DNA of 64,000 nt from an uncultured Dokdonia sp. (GCF_947492815.1 NZ_CANLOB010000002.1:62001-126000); one strand, 5' to 3'; positions 43,055 to 52,793 are shown, counted from the first letter of the stretch. Program-made: numbers and translations. The notes: generated from the letters alone by a model not told the origin.

Positions 43055-43196
43055 TTAATTGTGTAATTCTCGCTTGAAGCATGTTTTTTTGAAGAATTCT
43101 ATCAAGTTAGTGATAATGTTGCTATTATGTTTATAAAAATAGCAATAGTGTTAATTAATTAACGTTGTGATAATCTTAACAGATAGAAGAATTGGT

Positions 43197-43204
43197 TAAT
43201 TTTG
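43197..43204 (+). promoter_or_regulatory. -7 box of the Oar-like receptor gene
   Basis: TAATTTTG fits TAnnTTTG 26 bases before the ATG. A TTG at 43165-43167 is farther away than the usual -33 spacing, so only the -7 element is clear. Confidence 0.45.
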
Positions 43205-43229
43205 CGTTGCTTAATTCAATCAATTCATT

Positions 43230-46200
43230 ATGAAGAAAATTACACTTTTATCTGTAATTGCTCTTTTCTTTATGACAGCGATGTCATTTGCACAAGGGGT
43301 AACTACAAGTTCAATTAACGGTCGAGTATTAGACAATAATGGAGGTCCATTACCAGGGGCTAACATTGTTGCTACTCACGTTCCAACAGGTTCTGTTTAT
43401 GGAGCTGTTACAGACTTTGACGGTTTTTACCGTATTACTAACATGAAATCTGGAGGGCCATACAACCTAACGATCTCTTATGTTGGTTTTGAAGATTTTA
43501 CAAATAATGGGTTTGTTCTTTCCTTAGGAGAGTCTAAACGTATTAGTACTACGATGGCAGAATCTGCCAATGCGCTTGATGAAATTATTATTACTGGCCA
43601 AAACAACAGTGTTTTTAACAGTAATAAAACAGGTTCTGAAACGTCAATATCTCAAAAAGAGATTAACAGTCTTCCTACAGTATCTAGATCTGTAGCAGAT
43701 TTTGCGCGTGTAACACCATCTGCACAACTTACAGAAGGAAATGATGGTTTTTCTATCTCTTTAGGAGGGCAAAATAACCGTTATAACGCTGTTTATATTG
43801 ACGGTGCTGTAAACAACGATGTATTTGGTCTTGCGGGATCAGGAACCAATGGAGGACAAACAGGAGTAAATCCTTTTTCAATAGATGCTATTGAGTCTTT
43901 CCAAATTAACTTAGCTCCTTTTGATGTACGTCAATCAGGATTCTCAGGAGGATCTATAAACGCAGTAACGCGTTCTGGTTCTAATAATTGGGAGGGTTCT
44001 GTATATGGATTATATAGAGATGAGAGTTTAGCAGGAAAAACACCTACAGATCTTGTAAATGAAGGTGATTCTCGTGAAAAATTAGATGAATTTTCTGCCT
44101 TATTATACGGTTTCCGTGTTGGAGGTCCTATTATTAAGGACAAATTATTTGTATTTGCAAATTATGAGCGTCAAGAAGAAGAGACGCCACAACCTTTTAC
44201 TAGTAGTAACTACCAAGGAGATATAGGTCAAATTGCAGATCCTAATAACCCAGGACAAACTATTTTTGATCAGGCAACTTTTGATAATAATGTGAATGCA
44301 TTAACAGGATTCCTTCAGAATCAGTATGGATATGATCCAGGTGTATTTAATGCAAATACAAGAACATTAGATAGTGATAAATTAAATTTGCGTTTTGACT
44401 TAAATGCAGGTCAAAACCACAAATTATATTTACGTCTAGGAGTTGTACAAGCTGAAAATCTTGAAGCACGTAACTCTGGAAATAGAGGGATAGGATTTCT
44501 TAATGGATCTGAGTTCTTTGAAACAAACACCTATTCTGGAGCTTTTGAGTGGAGTGCTACATTAGGACCAAAATATGCAAACAACCTTAAAATAGGATAT
44601 ACAGCTGTACGTGATGATCGTGACCCTGATGGAAATCCATTTCCAACAGTTCAAATTAATGATGGTGCAGGTTCAATTAACTTTGGAGCAGAGCCATTCT
44701 CTACAGCAAACTTATTAGATCAGGATATCTTTACGATAAATAACAACTTTGAGATCTTCTCTGGACGTCACACAGTAACGTTGGGAACTAACTTAGAGTG
44801 GGCTTCTGCTAAGAACTTATTCTTTGCATTTAACTTTGGTTCTTATGAATTTAATGACTTAACAGATTTCTTAAATAGTGCAGACCCAGTAAACCCTGCA
44901 TTACCTATTGAGTACCAGCATGGATATTCTTTAGTAGGAGATGGTACTGTTGGAGATGAGTCAGCTGGATCTGCAGATTTCTCTACATTCCAAGCTGGAT
45001 TCTATGTACAAGATGAAGTACAAGTTGCAGACAACTTTAAATTAACAGGAGGTATCCGTGTTGATTTACCATACTACGAAGATGGACCTGTAAATGATGA
45101 TTTCAACACAAGAACTGTTGGGTTATTAGAAGCAGAAGGGAAAGATCTTCAAGGTGCTAGAGTAGGTCAAGGATTGAATGGTCCTGCAATGATTGCTCCT
45201 CGTGTTGGCTTTAACTGGGATGTATTTGATAACAATACAACACAAGTACGTGGTGGTGTAGGTGTATTTACATCTAGATTACCATTAGTATGGCCTGGAG
45301 GAACGTATAACAACAATGGTGTAACTGGAGGGTTTACATTTAGAAGTGGATTCTTTGGAGATCCACCACCAGCATTTAATCCAGATGTAAACCAGCAGTT
45401 TACAGATGTTGCTCCTGGATCAGGAGGTTTAGGAGGTAATATTGATCTTATTGCTAGAGATTTTAAATTACCACAAGTTGCTAAATATAACATTGCTATT
45501 GATCAGAAACTTCCTTTCTGGAACCTTATTGCTTCTGTTGATTTCTCTTATACAGATGTATTACAAGATGTATTTTACGAAAACTTAAACTTAAAAGATG
45601 CTGTAGGTAATTATTTAGGTGCAGATAACCGTCCTTTCTATAATAGAGGAGATGAAATAGATGATACATATGGACGTATTATCTTACTTTCTAATACAAG
45701 TGAAGGTAATGCAACAAATGCATCATTTACACTTAGAAAACCATTACAGAACGGTTTCCAAGGGCAGATTTCATATGCATATGGAGAGTCTAATAAAGTT
45801 TTTGATGGTACATCATCACAAAACAGTTCTCAGTGGAGAAACCTTCAAACTGTAAATGGTAAAAATGCAAATCCTGGAGCTTCACGTTCTGATTTTGCAT
45901 TAGGAAGTCGTATTTCTGCAAACGTATCTTATGAGATTGAGTACGGTGGAGATTTCGGAGGGAAGACTTTACTAGGTCTTTTCTACGAAGGAGCACAATC
46001 TACTCCATATAGTTTTACATACCAAGATGGTGGAGGACGTGATCTTCTTAATGATGATTCTCGTGATAATGCATTAATTTATGTACCTGCAAATGCAAGT
46101 GAGATTATATTTGCTCCTATCACAAACGGTGATGGTGATGTAGTTCTAAGTGCTGCACGTCAGTGGGAATTATTTAACACATTTATCGAAAATGATGATT

Positions 46201-46586
46201 ACTTAAGAACTCGTAGAGGTCAGTATGCAGAGCGTAACGGAGCTAGAGGTCCTTGGAATCATATTGTTGATTTAAGATTATTACAAGACATCTACTTCAA
46301 GTCTGGAGATAAGAAGCATACATTACAATTATCTTTTGATATTTTCAACTTTACTAACTTAATCAATAAAGATTGGGGGGTGCGTAAATTTGTAGGAGGA
46401 AGTGTAAGTCCACTTAGAACAGTATCTACTTCAGATGCAACACCTGAGTTTAACTTCATTACTAGCTTTTTAGATTTTGATGAAGCAGGAAATGTAACAG
46501 GAAACGATGTTGAGCAGATAGATGATTTCGGTCTTCAGTCTTCAAGATGGCAAGCACAAATAGGAGTACGTTATATCTTTAACTAA
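43230..46586 (+). CDS. TonB-dependent receptor (Oar-like)
   Basis: The 1118-residue outer-membrane protein has a signal peptide (1-21), a CarboxypepD_reg domain (about 25-115: GRVLDNNGGPLPGANIVATH, YVGFEDFTNNG), a plug domain (about 120-250, with SRSVADFARVTPSAQL and FSIDAIESFQINLAPFDVRQSGFSGGSINAVTRSGSN, in parts) and a beta barrel ending in WQAQIGVRYIFN with terminal aromatic-Asn. It is of the Oar type without a neighbouring SusD gene, so the substrate is unknown and not necessarily a glycan. It ends in a terminator at 46626. Confidence 0.95.
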   Translation: MKKITLLSVIALFFMTAMSFAQGVTTSSINGRVLDNNGGPLPGANIVATHVPTGSVYGAVTDFDGFYRITNMKSGGPYNLTISYVGFEDFTNNGFVLSLGESKRISTTMAESANALDEIIITGQNNSVFNSNKTGSETSISQKEINSLPTVSRSVADFARVTPSAQLTEGNDGFSISLGGQNNRYNAVYIDGAVNNDVFGLAGSGTNGGQTGVNPFSIDAIESFQINLAPFDVRQSGFSGGSINAVTRSGSNNWEGSVYGLYRDESLAGKTPTDLVNEGDSREKLDEFSALLYGFRVGGPIIKDKLFVFANYERQEEETPQPFTSSNYQGDIGQIADPNNPGQTIFDQATFDNNVNALTGFLQNQYGYDPGVFNANTRTLDSDKLNLRFDLNAGQNHKLYLRLGVVQAENLEARNSGNRGIGFLNGSEFFETNTYSGAFEWSATLGPKYANNLKIGYTAVRDDRDPDGNPFPTVQINDGAGSINFGAEPFSTANLLDQDIFTINNNFEIFSGRHTVTLGTNLEWASAKNLFFAFNFGSYEFNDLTDFLNSADPVNPALPIEYQHGYSLVGDGTVGDESAGSADFSTFQAGFYVQDEVQVADNFKLTGGIRVDLPYYEDGPVNDDFNTRTVGLLEAEGKDLQGARVGQGLNGPAMIAPRVGFNWDVFDNNTTQVRGGVGVFTSRLPLVWPGGTYNNNGVTGGFTFRSGFFGDPPPAFNPDVNQQFTDVAPGSGGLGGNIDLIARDFKLPQVAKYNIAIDQKLPFWNLIASVDFSYTDVLQDVFYENLNLKDAVGNYLGADNRPFYNRGDEIDDTYGRIILLSNTSEGNATNASFTLRKPLQNGFQGQISYAYGESNKVFDGTSSQNSSQWRNLQTVNGKNANPGASRSDFALGSRISANVSYEIEYGGDFGGKTLLGLFYEGAQSTPYSFTYQDGGGRDLLNDDSRDNALIYVPANASEIIFAPITNGDGDVVLSAARQWELFNTFIENDDYLRTRRGQYAERNGARGPWNHIVDLRLLQDIYFKSGDKKHTLQLSFDIFNFTNLINKDWGVRKFVGGSVSPLRTVSTSDATPEFNFITSFLDFDEAGNVTGNDVEQIDDFGLQSSRWQAQIGVRYIFN

Positions 46587-46603
46587 TCTTATAGCTATTA
46601 TAT

Positions 46604-46658
46604 ATTTTCGCGAAAGCGAAAACTTAAAAACCGACACTGTAATTAGTGTCGGTTTTTT
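46604..46658 (+). terminator. Terminator after the Oar-like receptor, preceded by a palindrome remnant
   Basis: A stem AAAAACCGACACT/AGTGTCGGTTTTT with a GTAATT loop (46626-46658) ends in a T run. Just before it ATTTTCGCGAAAGC (46604-46617) is a half-degenerate copy of the palindrome. Confidence 0.9.
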
Positions 46659-46672
46659 GCTTTAAAATGCCC

Positions 46673-46680
46673 TATCTTTG
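46673..46680 (+). promoter_or_regulatory. -7 box of the small membrane protein gene
   Basis: TATCTTTG matches TAnnTTTG, 28 bases before the start codon and directly after the preceding terminator. No -33 element at proper spacing is seen. Confidence 0.45.
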
Positions 46681-46708
46681 AGTAGTAATTATTTAAACAC
46701 ATACTATT

Positions 46709-47143
46709 ATGTATTCTACGATTCAATTTGTACACTCTATATGGGCTTATTTAGTACTTGCCATATTAGTGATCACTACTATCAACTCATTAGCTAAGTT
46801 CTTTGGTAAAAAAGAATATGGTGCAAAAGATATGCGTTTGGCGCTTTTTACATTAATCACGATGCACCTTCAGTTACTAATAGGTTTAGTATTGTTTTTT
46901 GTATCCCCTAATGGGTTGAATGCAATTACAACAAATGGTATGGGGGGATTATCCAGTGCTGCTCGTAAACTAGCAGTAGAACACCCTACATTAATGATTA
47001 TTGCTATTGTACTGGTAACTATCGGATATTCTAAACATAAAAAACAACGTTTATCAACACCTAAATTTAAGAAACTAGCTATTTTTTATACACTAGCACT
47101 TATTGCAGTACTGGCCATGATTCCTTGGAATCAATGGTTTTAA
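46709..47143 (+). CDS. Four-helix inner-membrane protein, cytochrome b-like
   Basis: This 144-residue protein has four predicted membrane spans (about 8-28, 44-66, 91-107, 121-139) with conserved-looking histidines at the first, second and third (VHSIWAY, TMHLQLLIG, VEHPTL). This pattern is seen in small b-type heme proteins, and relatives are often named cytochrome B. Heme binding is not proven, and I cannot assign a partner. It carries its own -7 box and terminator, so it is monocistronic. Confidence 0.55.
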   Translation: MYSTIQFVHSIWAYLVLAILVITTINSLAKFFGKKEYGAKDMRLALFTLITMHLQLLIGLVLFFVSPNGLNAITTNGMGGLSSAARKLAVEHPTLMIIAIVLVTIGYSKHKKQRLSTPKFKKLAIFYTLALIAVLAMIPWNQWF

Positions 47144-47166
47144 AAGATAGAAAATATGATATATTG

Positions 47167-47198
47167 AAAAAGGGAAGATATAACATCTTCCCTTTTTT
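47167..47198. terminator. Bidirectional terminator between convergent genes
   Basis: AAAAAGGGAAGAT and ATCTTCCCTTTTT pair around ATAAC with A-run and T-run on the two sides, so it can end both the membrane-protein gene and, in reverse, the nuclease gene. Bases 47209-47250 between it and the nuclease stop hold a decayed palindrome-led repeat (CGCTTTTGCAAACCAGCCTG). Confidence 0.85.
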
Positions 47199-47259
47199 AT
47201 TTTTGGTATACGCTTTTGCAAACCAGCCTGTCGGTAGGTAAGAGCCTAAAGCACTATAC

Positions 47260-48318
47260 TTATTTTGTAGTGACTTCTTTAATTAAAATGATATATACTG
47301 GGAAATGATCACTATATCCTCCTGTATATCCACCATTGGCAAAACTACGATATGGATACCCTTTATAACGTCCTTTAGGATTGCTTAAGTAGTTTTTGTT
47401 ATAAATGCCTACTTTAAAATATCTGTAAGAGCTATAATCTTTGCGAAGTAGTGGTTCTGTAACTAAAATTTGATCAAAAAGATTCCATCCATCTCTATAT
47501 GCTAAGGTGCCTATTCCTTTTTTGAACATAGGTTCCATTGGATTGTAGATCATTTTATCTTTTACCTTGTCTTTATTTCCTTGTGCTTTTAATACCTTTT
47601 TGACACTTGGACTTGTTGGGTCATCATTAAGATCTCCCATGGTAATGATCTTCGCATATGGGTCATTGCTTTGTAGACTATCAATAAGTTTTTTATTGAG
47701 TGCTGCCGCTGCCATACGTTTTTTACGACTACGTGCTTCTCCTCCAGAACGTGATGGCCAGTGGTTTACAATAATATGAATCATATCACCATCTAATAAA
47801 CCAGAGACTAATAATTGATCTCTTGTAAATCTACGTTTTGTGGGATCTTCATTGTCATAAATAATAAGCTCGTGCTTACTGATATCTGTAGGAGTAAATA
47901 ATGCTTTTTGATACATGAGAGCTACATCAATCCCTCTTCTATCTGGAGAGTCAAAATGTGCAATTCCATAATCTTTATCTAATAACTGAGGATCATTTGC
48001 AAGGTCTTCGACTGTTTTTCTGTTTTCAACTTCTGCTAATCCAATGAGGGCAGGAGCATTCTTAGTAACGTCTAGGCCTATTTCTGAAATAACCTTTGCC
48101 ATCTTCTGCACTTTGTCTGCATAAATGGCTTCTGTCCAATGGTCTTTTCCGTCGGGTGTACGGTCATCATCAAATGTAATGGGGTCATTTTCTGTATCAA
48201 ACAGATTTTCAACATTGTAGAATGCAATAGTGTGGGGCTTGTATGTTTTTTGATCTTGCGCTTTCGCGAAAGCGAACGATGCGATAAAAACAATAGATAG
48301 ATACTTTTTTAAGTACAT
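47260..48318 (-). CDS. Secreted endonuclease/exonuclease/phosphatase family protein
   Basis: The 352-residue protein has a signal peptide (about 1-20, ending FAKAQ) and the EEP fold: IAFYNVENLFDTENDP, LIGLAEVENRKTVEDL, RRGIDVALMYQ, IHIIVNHWPSRSGGEARSRKKRM (in parts), ITMGDLNDDPTS and the terminal YSDHFPVYIIL with catalytic Asp-His. It is expected to hydrolyse extracellular or periplasmic DNA or other phosphodiesters. It is divergent from a TonB receptor-DUF5689 lipoprotein pair, a combination suggesting uptake of phosphodiester-derived material. The end of its signal peptide (AFAKA) is encoded by an exact palindrome copy at 48260-48273. Confidence 0.9.
   Translation of the reverse strand: MYLKKYLSIVFIASFAFAKAQDQKTYKPHTIAFYNVENLFDTENDPITFDDDRTPDGKDHWTEAIYADKVQKMAKVISEIGLDVTKNAPALIGLAEVENRKTVEDLANDPQLLDKDYGIAHFDSPDRRGIDVALMYQKALFTPTDISKHELIIYDNEDPTKRRFTRDQLLVSGLLDGDMIHIIVNHWPSRSGGEARSRKKRMAAAALNKKLIDSLQSNDPYAKIITMGDLNDDPTSPSVKKVLKAQGNKDKVKDKMIYNPMEPMFKKGIGTLAYRDGWNLFDQILVTEPLLRKDYSSYRYFKVGIYNKNYLSNPKGRYKGYPYRSFANGGYTGGYSDHFPVYIILIKEVTTK
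48260..48273. repeat. GCTTTCGCGAAAGC palindrome inside the nuclease signal peptide
   Basis: An exact copy. Translation AFAKA falls at the signal-peptidase site. Confidence 0.9.
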
Positions 48319-48393
48319 GTGATGTTTGTATTAATTTTCTGTAAAGAGATAAACATATCTCGTGCCAAAGGTAATGATTCCCACGAAAATGAG

Positions 48394-48401
48394 TACTTTT
48401 G
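48394..48401 (+). promoter_or_regulatory. -7 box of the TonB receptor gene
   Basis: TACTTTTG matches TAnnTTTG, 57 bases before the start codon of the receptor gene and 75 bases from the divergent nuclease start. Confidence 0.45.
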
Positions 48402-48458
48402 CGCGGCAAATGTAATGGTTTCTTAACGAAGGAAACCTGATGTTAACTAAACTAATTT

Positions 48459-51320
48459 ATGAAGTACATTATTTTTAAACTTTTACTAGTTTTTGCGATG
48501 CTACCAGTGATTGCTCAAACATCTGTAAAAGGAACAGTAATTGACAGAATTACCGCAGAAAACATAGCTGGCGCTACTGTTTTTGTAGAAGGTACGAGTC
48601 AAACAATGCAGACAGATGAAAATGGAGCATTTGTTTTAACACAAGTTCCAGTTGGAGATCAAATTCTTTCGATCTCAAAAAATGGATACGTTACTAGACG
48701 TTTTCCTGTGGTTATTAATGAAGGACAAACACTAGACTTAGCAGAGGTAACTCTTGAGGTAGATGTTAAAAAAGAAGAAGAGTTAAACGGACTTATCTCA
48801 TTATCTGATAATGATCTTAATGGAGAAGATGATGATATAGGAGGTTTGAATGTATCGGGATTGCTCTCTGCGGGACGTGATACGTATTTAAGTGCGGCAG
48901 CCTTTGATTGGAGTGCTACTTTTTTCAGACCAAGAGGACTTGATAATGCTAATGGTAAATTATTGATCAATGGTGTTGAAATGAACAAGCAGTTCAATGG
49001 TCGTCCACAATGGGGAAATTGGGGAGGTCTTAATGATGCACAGCGTAATCGTGAGTTTACACAAGGACTTTCTGCAAATGAATACTCTTTTGGAGGATTA
49101 GCCGGAACAACCAATATTGATATGAGAGCTTCTCAATATCGTAAAGGAGGTCGTATTTCTTATGCAGCGGCAAATCGTTCGTATACAGGAAGAGTAATGG
49201 CAAGTTATAGTTCTGGATTACAGGCAGACGGCTGGGCATATACAGTACTGGCTTCAAGACGTTTTGGAAATGAAGGATATATAGATGGTACATTATATGA
49301 TGCAAATTCGTTTTTTGCTTCTGTAGAAAAGAAATTTAACGATCAGCATAGTCTTAACTTTACGTCTATTTATACACCTAATAGAAGAGGGCGTAGTACG
49401 GCGCTTACGCAAGAGATTTTTAATCTTAAAGGAAGACAGTACAATCCTTTTTGGGGATATCAGAATGGTCAAATACGTAATACACGTATCAGAGAAATAG
49501 AAGAGCCTATTTTGATGTTAAATCATACATGGAATATTTCTGAAAAAACAACCATAAATACGAACCTTGGATACCAAACAGGTACGATCAAGAATAGTAG
49601 AATCGATAATAACGGAACAACACTTGTTGAATCTAATGGACAACAATTTTTTGCTGGAGGAGCTCGTAACCCTTCACCAGATTATTACCAATTACTGCCA
49701 AGTTTCTTTTTACAAGATGCAAACCCTTCGCCTAGTGATTTCCAAAATGCATTTTTAGCACAGCAAGATTTTGTAAATGATGGTCAGTTTGATTGGAATT
49801 TTCTATACGAAAGTAATGCTACATTAAGAGAGCAAGGAAGAAATGCACTGTATGTAGTTCAAAATGACGTTATAGAAGACAATCAACTAAGTGCAAACAT
49901 TATCGTAAATAGTGCACTTACAGATAATATTACTCTTAATGGTAATGTAAGCTATCGTAACTTGAGTAGTGAAAACTATGCAGAAGTAGAAGACTTACTA
50001 GGAGCTACAGGATATTTAGATATTGATAACTTTACCGAAGCAGAGTCTGGAGATTCATCAGGAATTATCTCTACGGCTAGTGCACAAAGTGATGTGCGTA
50101 ACCCTAATCGAATTGTAGGAGAGGGAGATCGTTACAAATATAATTATGAAATAGATGCAGATGTTGTATCTGCTTTCGCGCAAGCGCAATTTAAATATAA
50201 CAAAGTAGATTTTTATGTAGGAGGGACAGTTACACAAACAACCTACCAACGTAATGGTTTATTTGAAAATGGAAACTTCCAAAATGTAGAAGGTTCTGTA
50301 GGTTCTTTTGGAAATAGTGAGAAGTTAGATTTTACTACAGGAGGATTAAAAGGAGGATTTACGTATAAAATTACAGGACGTCACGTCATAGATGTAAATG
50401 GAGGGTATTATACAAATGCACCAACGATACGTAATTCTTTTGTAAATGCACGTCAAAATAATGAAGTAGTAGAAGGATTAGAAAGTGAGCAAATACAATC
50501 TGTAGATGTGAGTTATATTTTTAGATCCCCTCTTGTAAAAGGAAGACTTACTGGATACTATACAGGATTTGAAAAAGGAACAGAGATTGGATTCTATTTT
50601 ACAGAAGATCTTGGAGGTTTAGGAGATGATGGAGATGCTTTTGTGCAAGAGGTCCTTACCAATGTAGGAAGGCGTAATATGGGTATAGAACTTGGTCTTG
50701 AGGCGCAAGTGTTGCCAACTCTTAAGTTAAAAGCGGCAGCAAGTATAGGACAGTATACGTTTACGAATAATCCTAACTTATATTTACGTAGTGATGACTT
50801 TGATGGAGCATTGCGTTTTGGTGATGGAACAACAAATTTAGAAGATTTGCATGTAGCTGGTGGTCCTGAAAGAGCTTTCCAACTTGGATTCGAATATAGA
50901 GATCCAGACTTTTGGAATATTGGAGTGACAACTAATTATTTTTCTAATGCTTATATTGATGTAAGTAATCTAGCACGTTCTGCAAATTTTGTTACAGATG
51001 GTGATGGATTACCTATTAACGATTTTGATTCAAATGTTGCGAGAGGTTTATTGCAACAACAACAGTTTGATGATTACTTCTTAGTAAATATTGTAGGTGG
51101 GAAATCATGGAGAGTAAATGATTACTTCTTAGGGTTTTTTGCAACTATAAATAATGTATTAGATCAGGAGTATGTAACAGGAGGTTTTGAGCAATCACGT
51201 AATGCTACCTTTAGAAATGTACGTGATGACCAAGCAAGAGAAAATGGGCCTGTATTTGGACCAAGATTCTTTTTCGGAAACGGAACTACATACTACGTAA
51301 ACTTTTACGTTCGCTTTTAA
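48459..51320 (+). CDS. TonB-dependent receptor with CarboxypepD_reg domain
   Basis: The 953-residue outer-membrane receptor has a signal peptide (1-19, ending VIAQ), a CarboxypepD_reg domain (about 22-100: VKGTVIDRITAENIAGATVF, ISKNGYVTRRFPV), a plug domain (about 115-230, including LSAGRDTYLSAAAFDWSATF) and a beta barrel ending in GNGTTYYVNFYVRF. The next gene, 36 bases on, is a DUF5689 lipoprotein, a recurrent partner in this phylum. A nuclease gene is divergent. A near palindrome copy (50172-50185) lies in the barrel part. The transported substrate is not known. Confidence 0.93.
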   Translation: MKYIIFKLLLVFAMLPVIAQTSVKGTVIDRITAENIAGATVFVEGTSQTMQTDENGAFVLTQVPVGDQILSISKNGYVTRRFPVVINEGQTLDLAEVTLEVDVKKEEELNGLISLSDNDLNGEDDDIGGLNVSGLLSAGRDTYLSAAAFDWSATFFRPRGLDNANGKLLINGVEMNKQFNGRPQWGNWGGLNDAQRNREFTQGLSANEYSFGGLAGTTNIDMRASQYRKGGRISYAAANRSYTGRVMASYSSGLQADGWAYTVLASRRFGNEGYIDGTLYDANSFFASVEKKFNDQHSLNFTSIYTPNRRGRSTALTQEIFNLKGRQYNPFWGYQNGQIRNTRIREIEEPILMLNHTWNISEKTTINTNLGYQTGTIKNSRIDNNGTTLVESNGQQFFAGGARNPSPDYYQLLPSFFLQDANPSPSDFQNAFLAQQDFVNDGQFDWNFLYESNATLREQGRNALYVVQNDVIEDNQLSANIIVNSALTDNITLNGNVSYRNLSSENYAEVEDLLGATGYLDIDNFTEAESGDSSGIISTASAQSDVRNPNRIVGEGDRYKYNYEIDADVVSAFAQAQFKYNKVDFYVGGTVTQTTYQRNGLFENGNFQNVEGSVGSFGNSEKLDFTTGGLKGGFTYKITGRHVIDVNGGYYTNAPTIRNSFVNARQNNEVVEGLESEQIQSVDVSYIFRSPLVKGRLTGYYTGFEKGTEIGFYFTEDLGGLGDDGDAFVQEVLTNVGRRNMGIELGLEAQVLPTLKLKAAASIGQYTFTNNPNLYLRSDDFDGALRFGDGTTNLEDLHVAGGPERAFQLGFEYRDPDFWNIGVTTNYFSNAYIDVSNLARSANFVTDGDGLPINDFDSNVARGLLQQQQFDDYFLVNIVGGKSWRVNDYFLGFFATINNVLDQEYVTGGFEQSRNATFRNVRDDQARENGPVFGPRFFFGNGTTYYVNFYVRF
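50172..50185. repeat. Palindrome variant GCTTTCGCGCAAGC in the receptor gene
   Basis: One mismatch to the 14-mer, translated as AFAQA. Confidence 0.7.
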
Positions 51321-51356
51321 TTAAAATATCAAGAAATTATAGAATTATATACGATT

Positions 51357-52772
51357 ATGAAAACAATTAAAATAACACAAATATTTACAATGCTAGTAGC
51401 GGTAGTTTTACTAGTGTCTTGTATACAAGATGATGATTTTTCTGTGCCAGCATTAGACAATGAAGTAACAGGAATTGATGGACAACTTGTAGCTTTAAGT
51501 ACTATTGCAAGTTTAGTAGCTCAAGAAGGAGGGCCTGTTACTTTCGAAACACCAGGTCAATACGTAGAAGGATACGTAATTTCTAGTGACGAAGCTGGAA
51601 ACTTTTTTGAAGAGTTTATCATTCAGGATAGCCCAGAAAATCCTACAACAGCAATTAGAGTTCTTATAGATGTAAATCCATTATTTACAACTTACGAATT
51701 TGGAAGAAAAGTATTTATTAGACTAGATAGATTAACAGCAGGAGAATCAAATGGAGTACTTACCATGTCTCTTTTAGGAGTTAATAATGAAGCTATAAAA
51801 ATTCCAGCAACACTTCAAGATGAAATTATCGTAAGGAGTTCTGAAGTTGCAGAAATTGTTCCTGTAGAAGTTTCTATTAGTGATTTTAGTGAAGATTTAG
51901 AAAATGTATATATCCGTCTTGTTGATATGCAATTTATCAAAGAAGAAGTGGTAGACCAATCACTGACTTATGCGGCAGAGGAGTTAGATCAATTTGATGG
52001 AGAACGTACATTATTTAGTTGTTCAACTGGGCAAACAGCAATCTTCAGTACAAGTACATTTGCAGATTTTAAAGCATTGTCTTTACCAGCAGGAAGAGGA
52101 ACAGTAGATGGAATCTTAACAAGAAACTTTTTTGGAGATACCTTTAATGTAGTTGTAAATGATCCTTCAAGTATAGACTTTAGTCAAGAAGATCGTTGTG
52201 ATCCGGTAGAGATTGATTGTGGTGTAGCTTCTAGTGCAGGAGCAACCGTATTATTTGAAGATTTCTTTGAAACTCAAAATACCAATCAACCTATTTCTGG
52301 AAACGGATGGACAAACTTCCAACAAGAAGGAACAGAAACTTGGGAAGCTTTTTCTAGTACAGGTCAAAATGCTTCTTTAGGTATTTCTGCTAGAGTTGGA
52401 TCTTTCATGTCTGGTGACGCTTCTACCATTGCTTGGTTAGTGACGCCTCAGCTTGATTTAGATGCTCAGGATGGAGAAACGCTTCAGTTTATGACATCTA
52501 ATAGCTTCTCTGATGGAAGTACGTTAGAATTGCTCTTTTCAAGTGATTGGGATGGTGTAGCAGAAAACATTCCTTCTGCAACATGGGATGCAATTCCTGC
52601 AGGTGTGATTGTAGACGATGCAGATTTCTTTGGAGATTGGATCGATTCTGGAATAGTAGATCTTTCTTGTATTGAAGGAAGCGGTTATATCGCTTTTAGA
52701 TACATAGGAAGCGGAACTGGAGATTTTGATGGAACTTATGAACTTGATGAGATTCAAATCAACGCACAGTAA
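51357..52772 (+). CDS. DUF5689 and choice-of-anchor J domain lipoprotein
   Basis: The 471-residue protein has a lipoprotein signal (MKTIKITQIFTMLVAVVLLVSC), a DUF5689 OB-fold part (about 45-275: VEGYVISSDEAGNFFEEFIIQD, FIRLDRLTAGESNGVLTMSL, DGILTRNFFGDTFNVVVND; in parts) and a C-terminal choice-of-anchor J jelly-roll (about 300-471: VLFEDFFETQNTNQPISGNGW, TIAWLVTPQLDLDAQDGETL, DGTYELDEIQINAQ). It is surface- or periplasm-facing and likely works with the receptor encoded just upstream. Binding of the substrate is inferred, not shown. It ends in a clear terminator. Confidence 0.9.
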   Translation: MKTIKITQIFTMLVAVVLLVSCIQDDDFSVPALDNEVTGIDGQLVALSTIASLVAQEGGPVTFETPGQYVEGYVISSDEAGNFFEEFIIQDSPENPTTAIRVLIDVNPLFTTYEFGRKVFIRLDRLTAGESNGVLTMSLLGVNNEAIKIPATLQDEIIVRSSEVAEIVPVEVSISDFSEDLENVYIRLVDMQFIKEEVVDQSLTYAAEELDQFDGERTLFSCSTGQTAIFSTSTFADFKALSLPAGRGTVDGILTRNFFGDTFNVVVNDPSSIDFSQEDRCDPVEIDCGVASSAGATVLFEDFFETQNTNQPISGNGWTNFQQEGTETWEAFSSTGQNASLGISARVGSFMSGDASTIAWLVTPQLDLDAQDGETLQFMTSNSFSDGSTLELLFSSDWDGVAENIPSATWDAIPAGVIVDDADFFGDWIDSGIVDLSCIEGSGYIAFRYIGSGTGDFDGTYELDEIQINAQ

Positions 52773-52793
52773 GTAAATAGTATACTAAAATTC

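Noticed and set aside
45167..45493. Proline-rich minus-strand frame within the Oar-like receptor gene.
   Set aside because: Antisense to barrel strands. No promoter, and the composition is explained by Gly-rich coding on the other strand.
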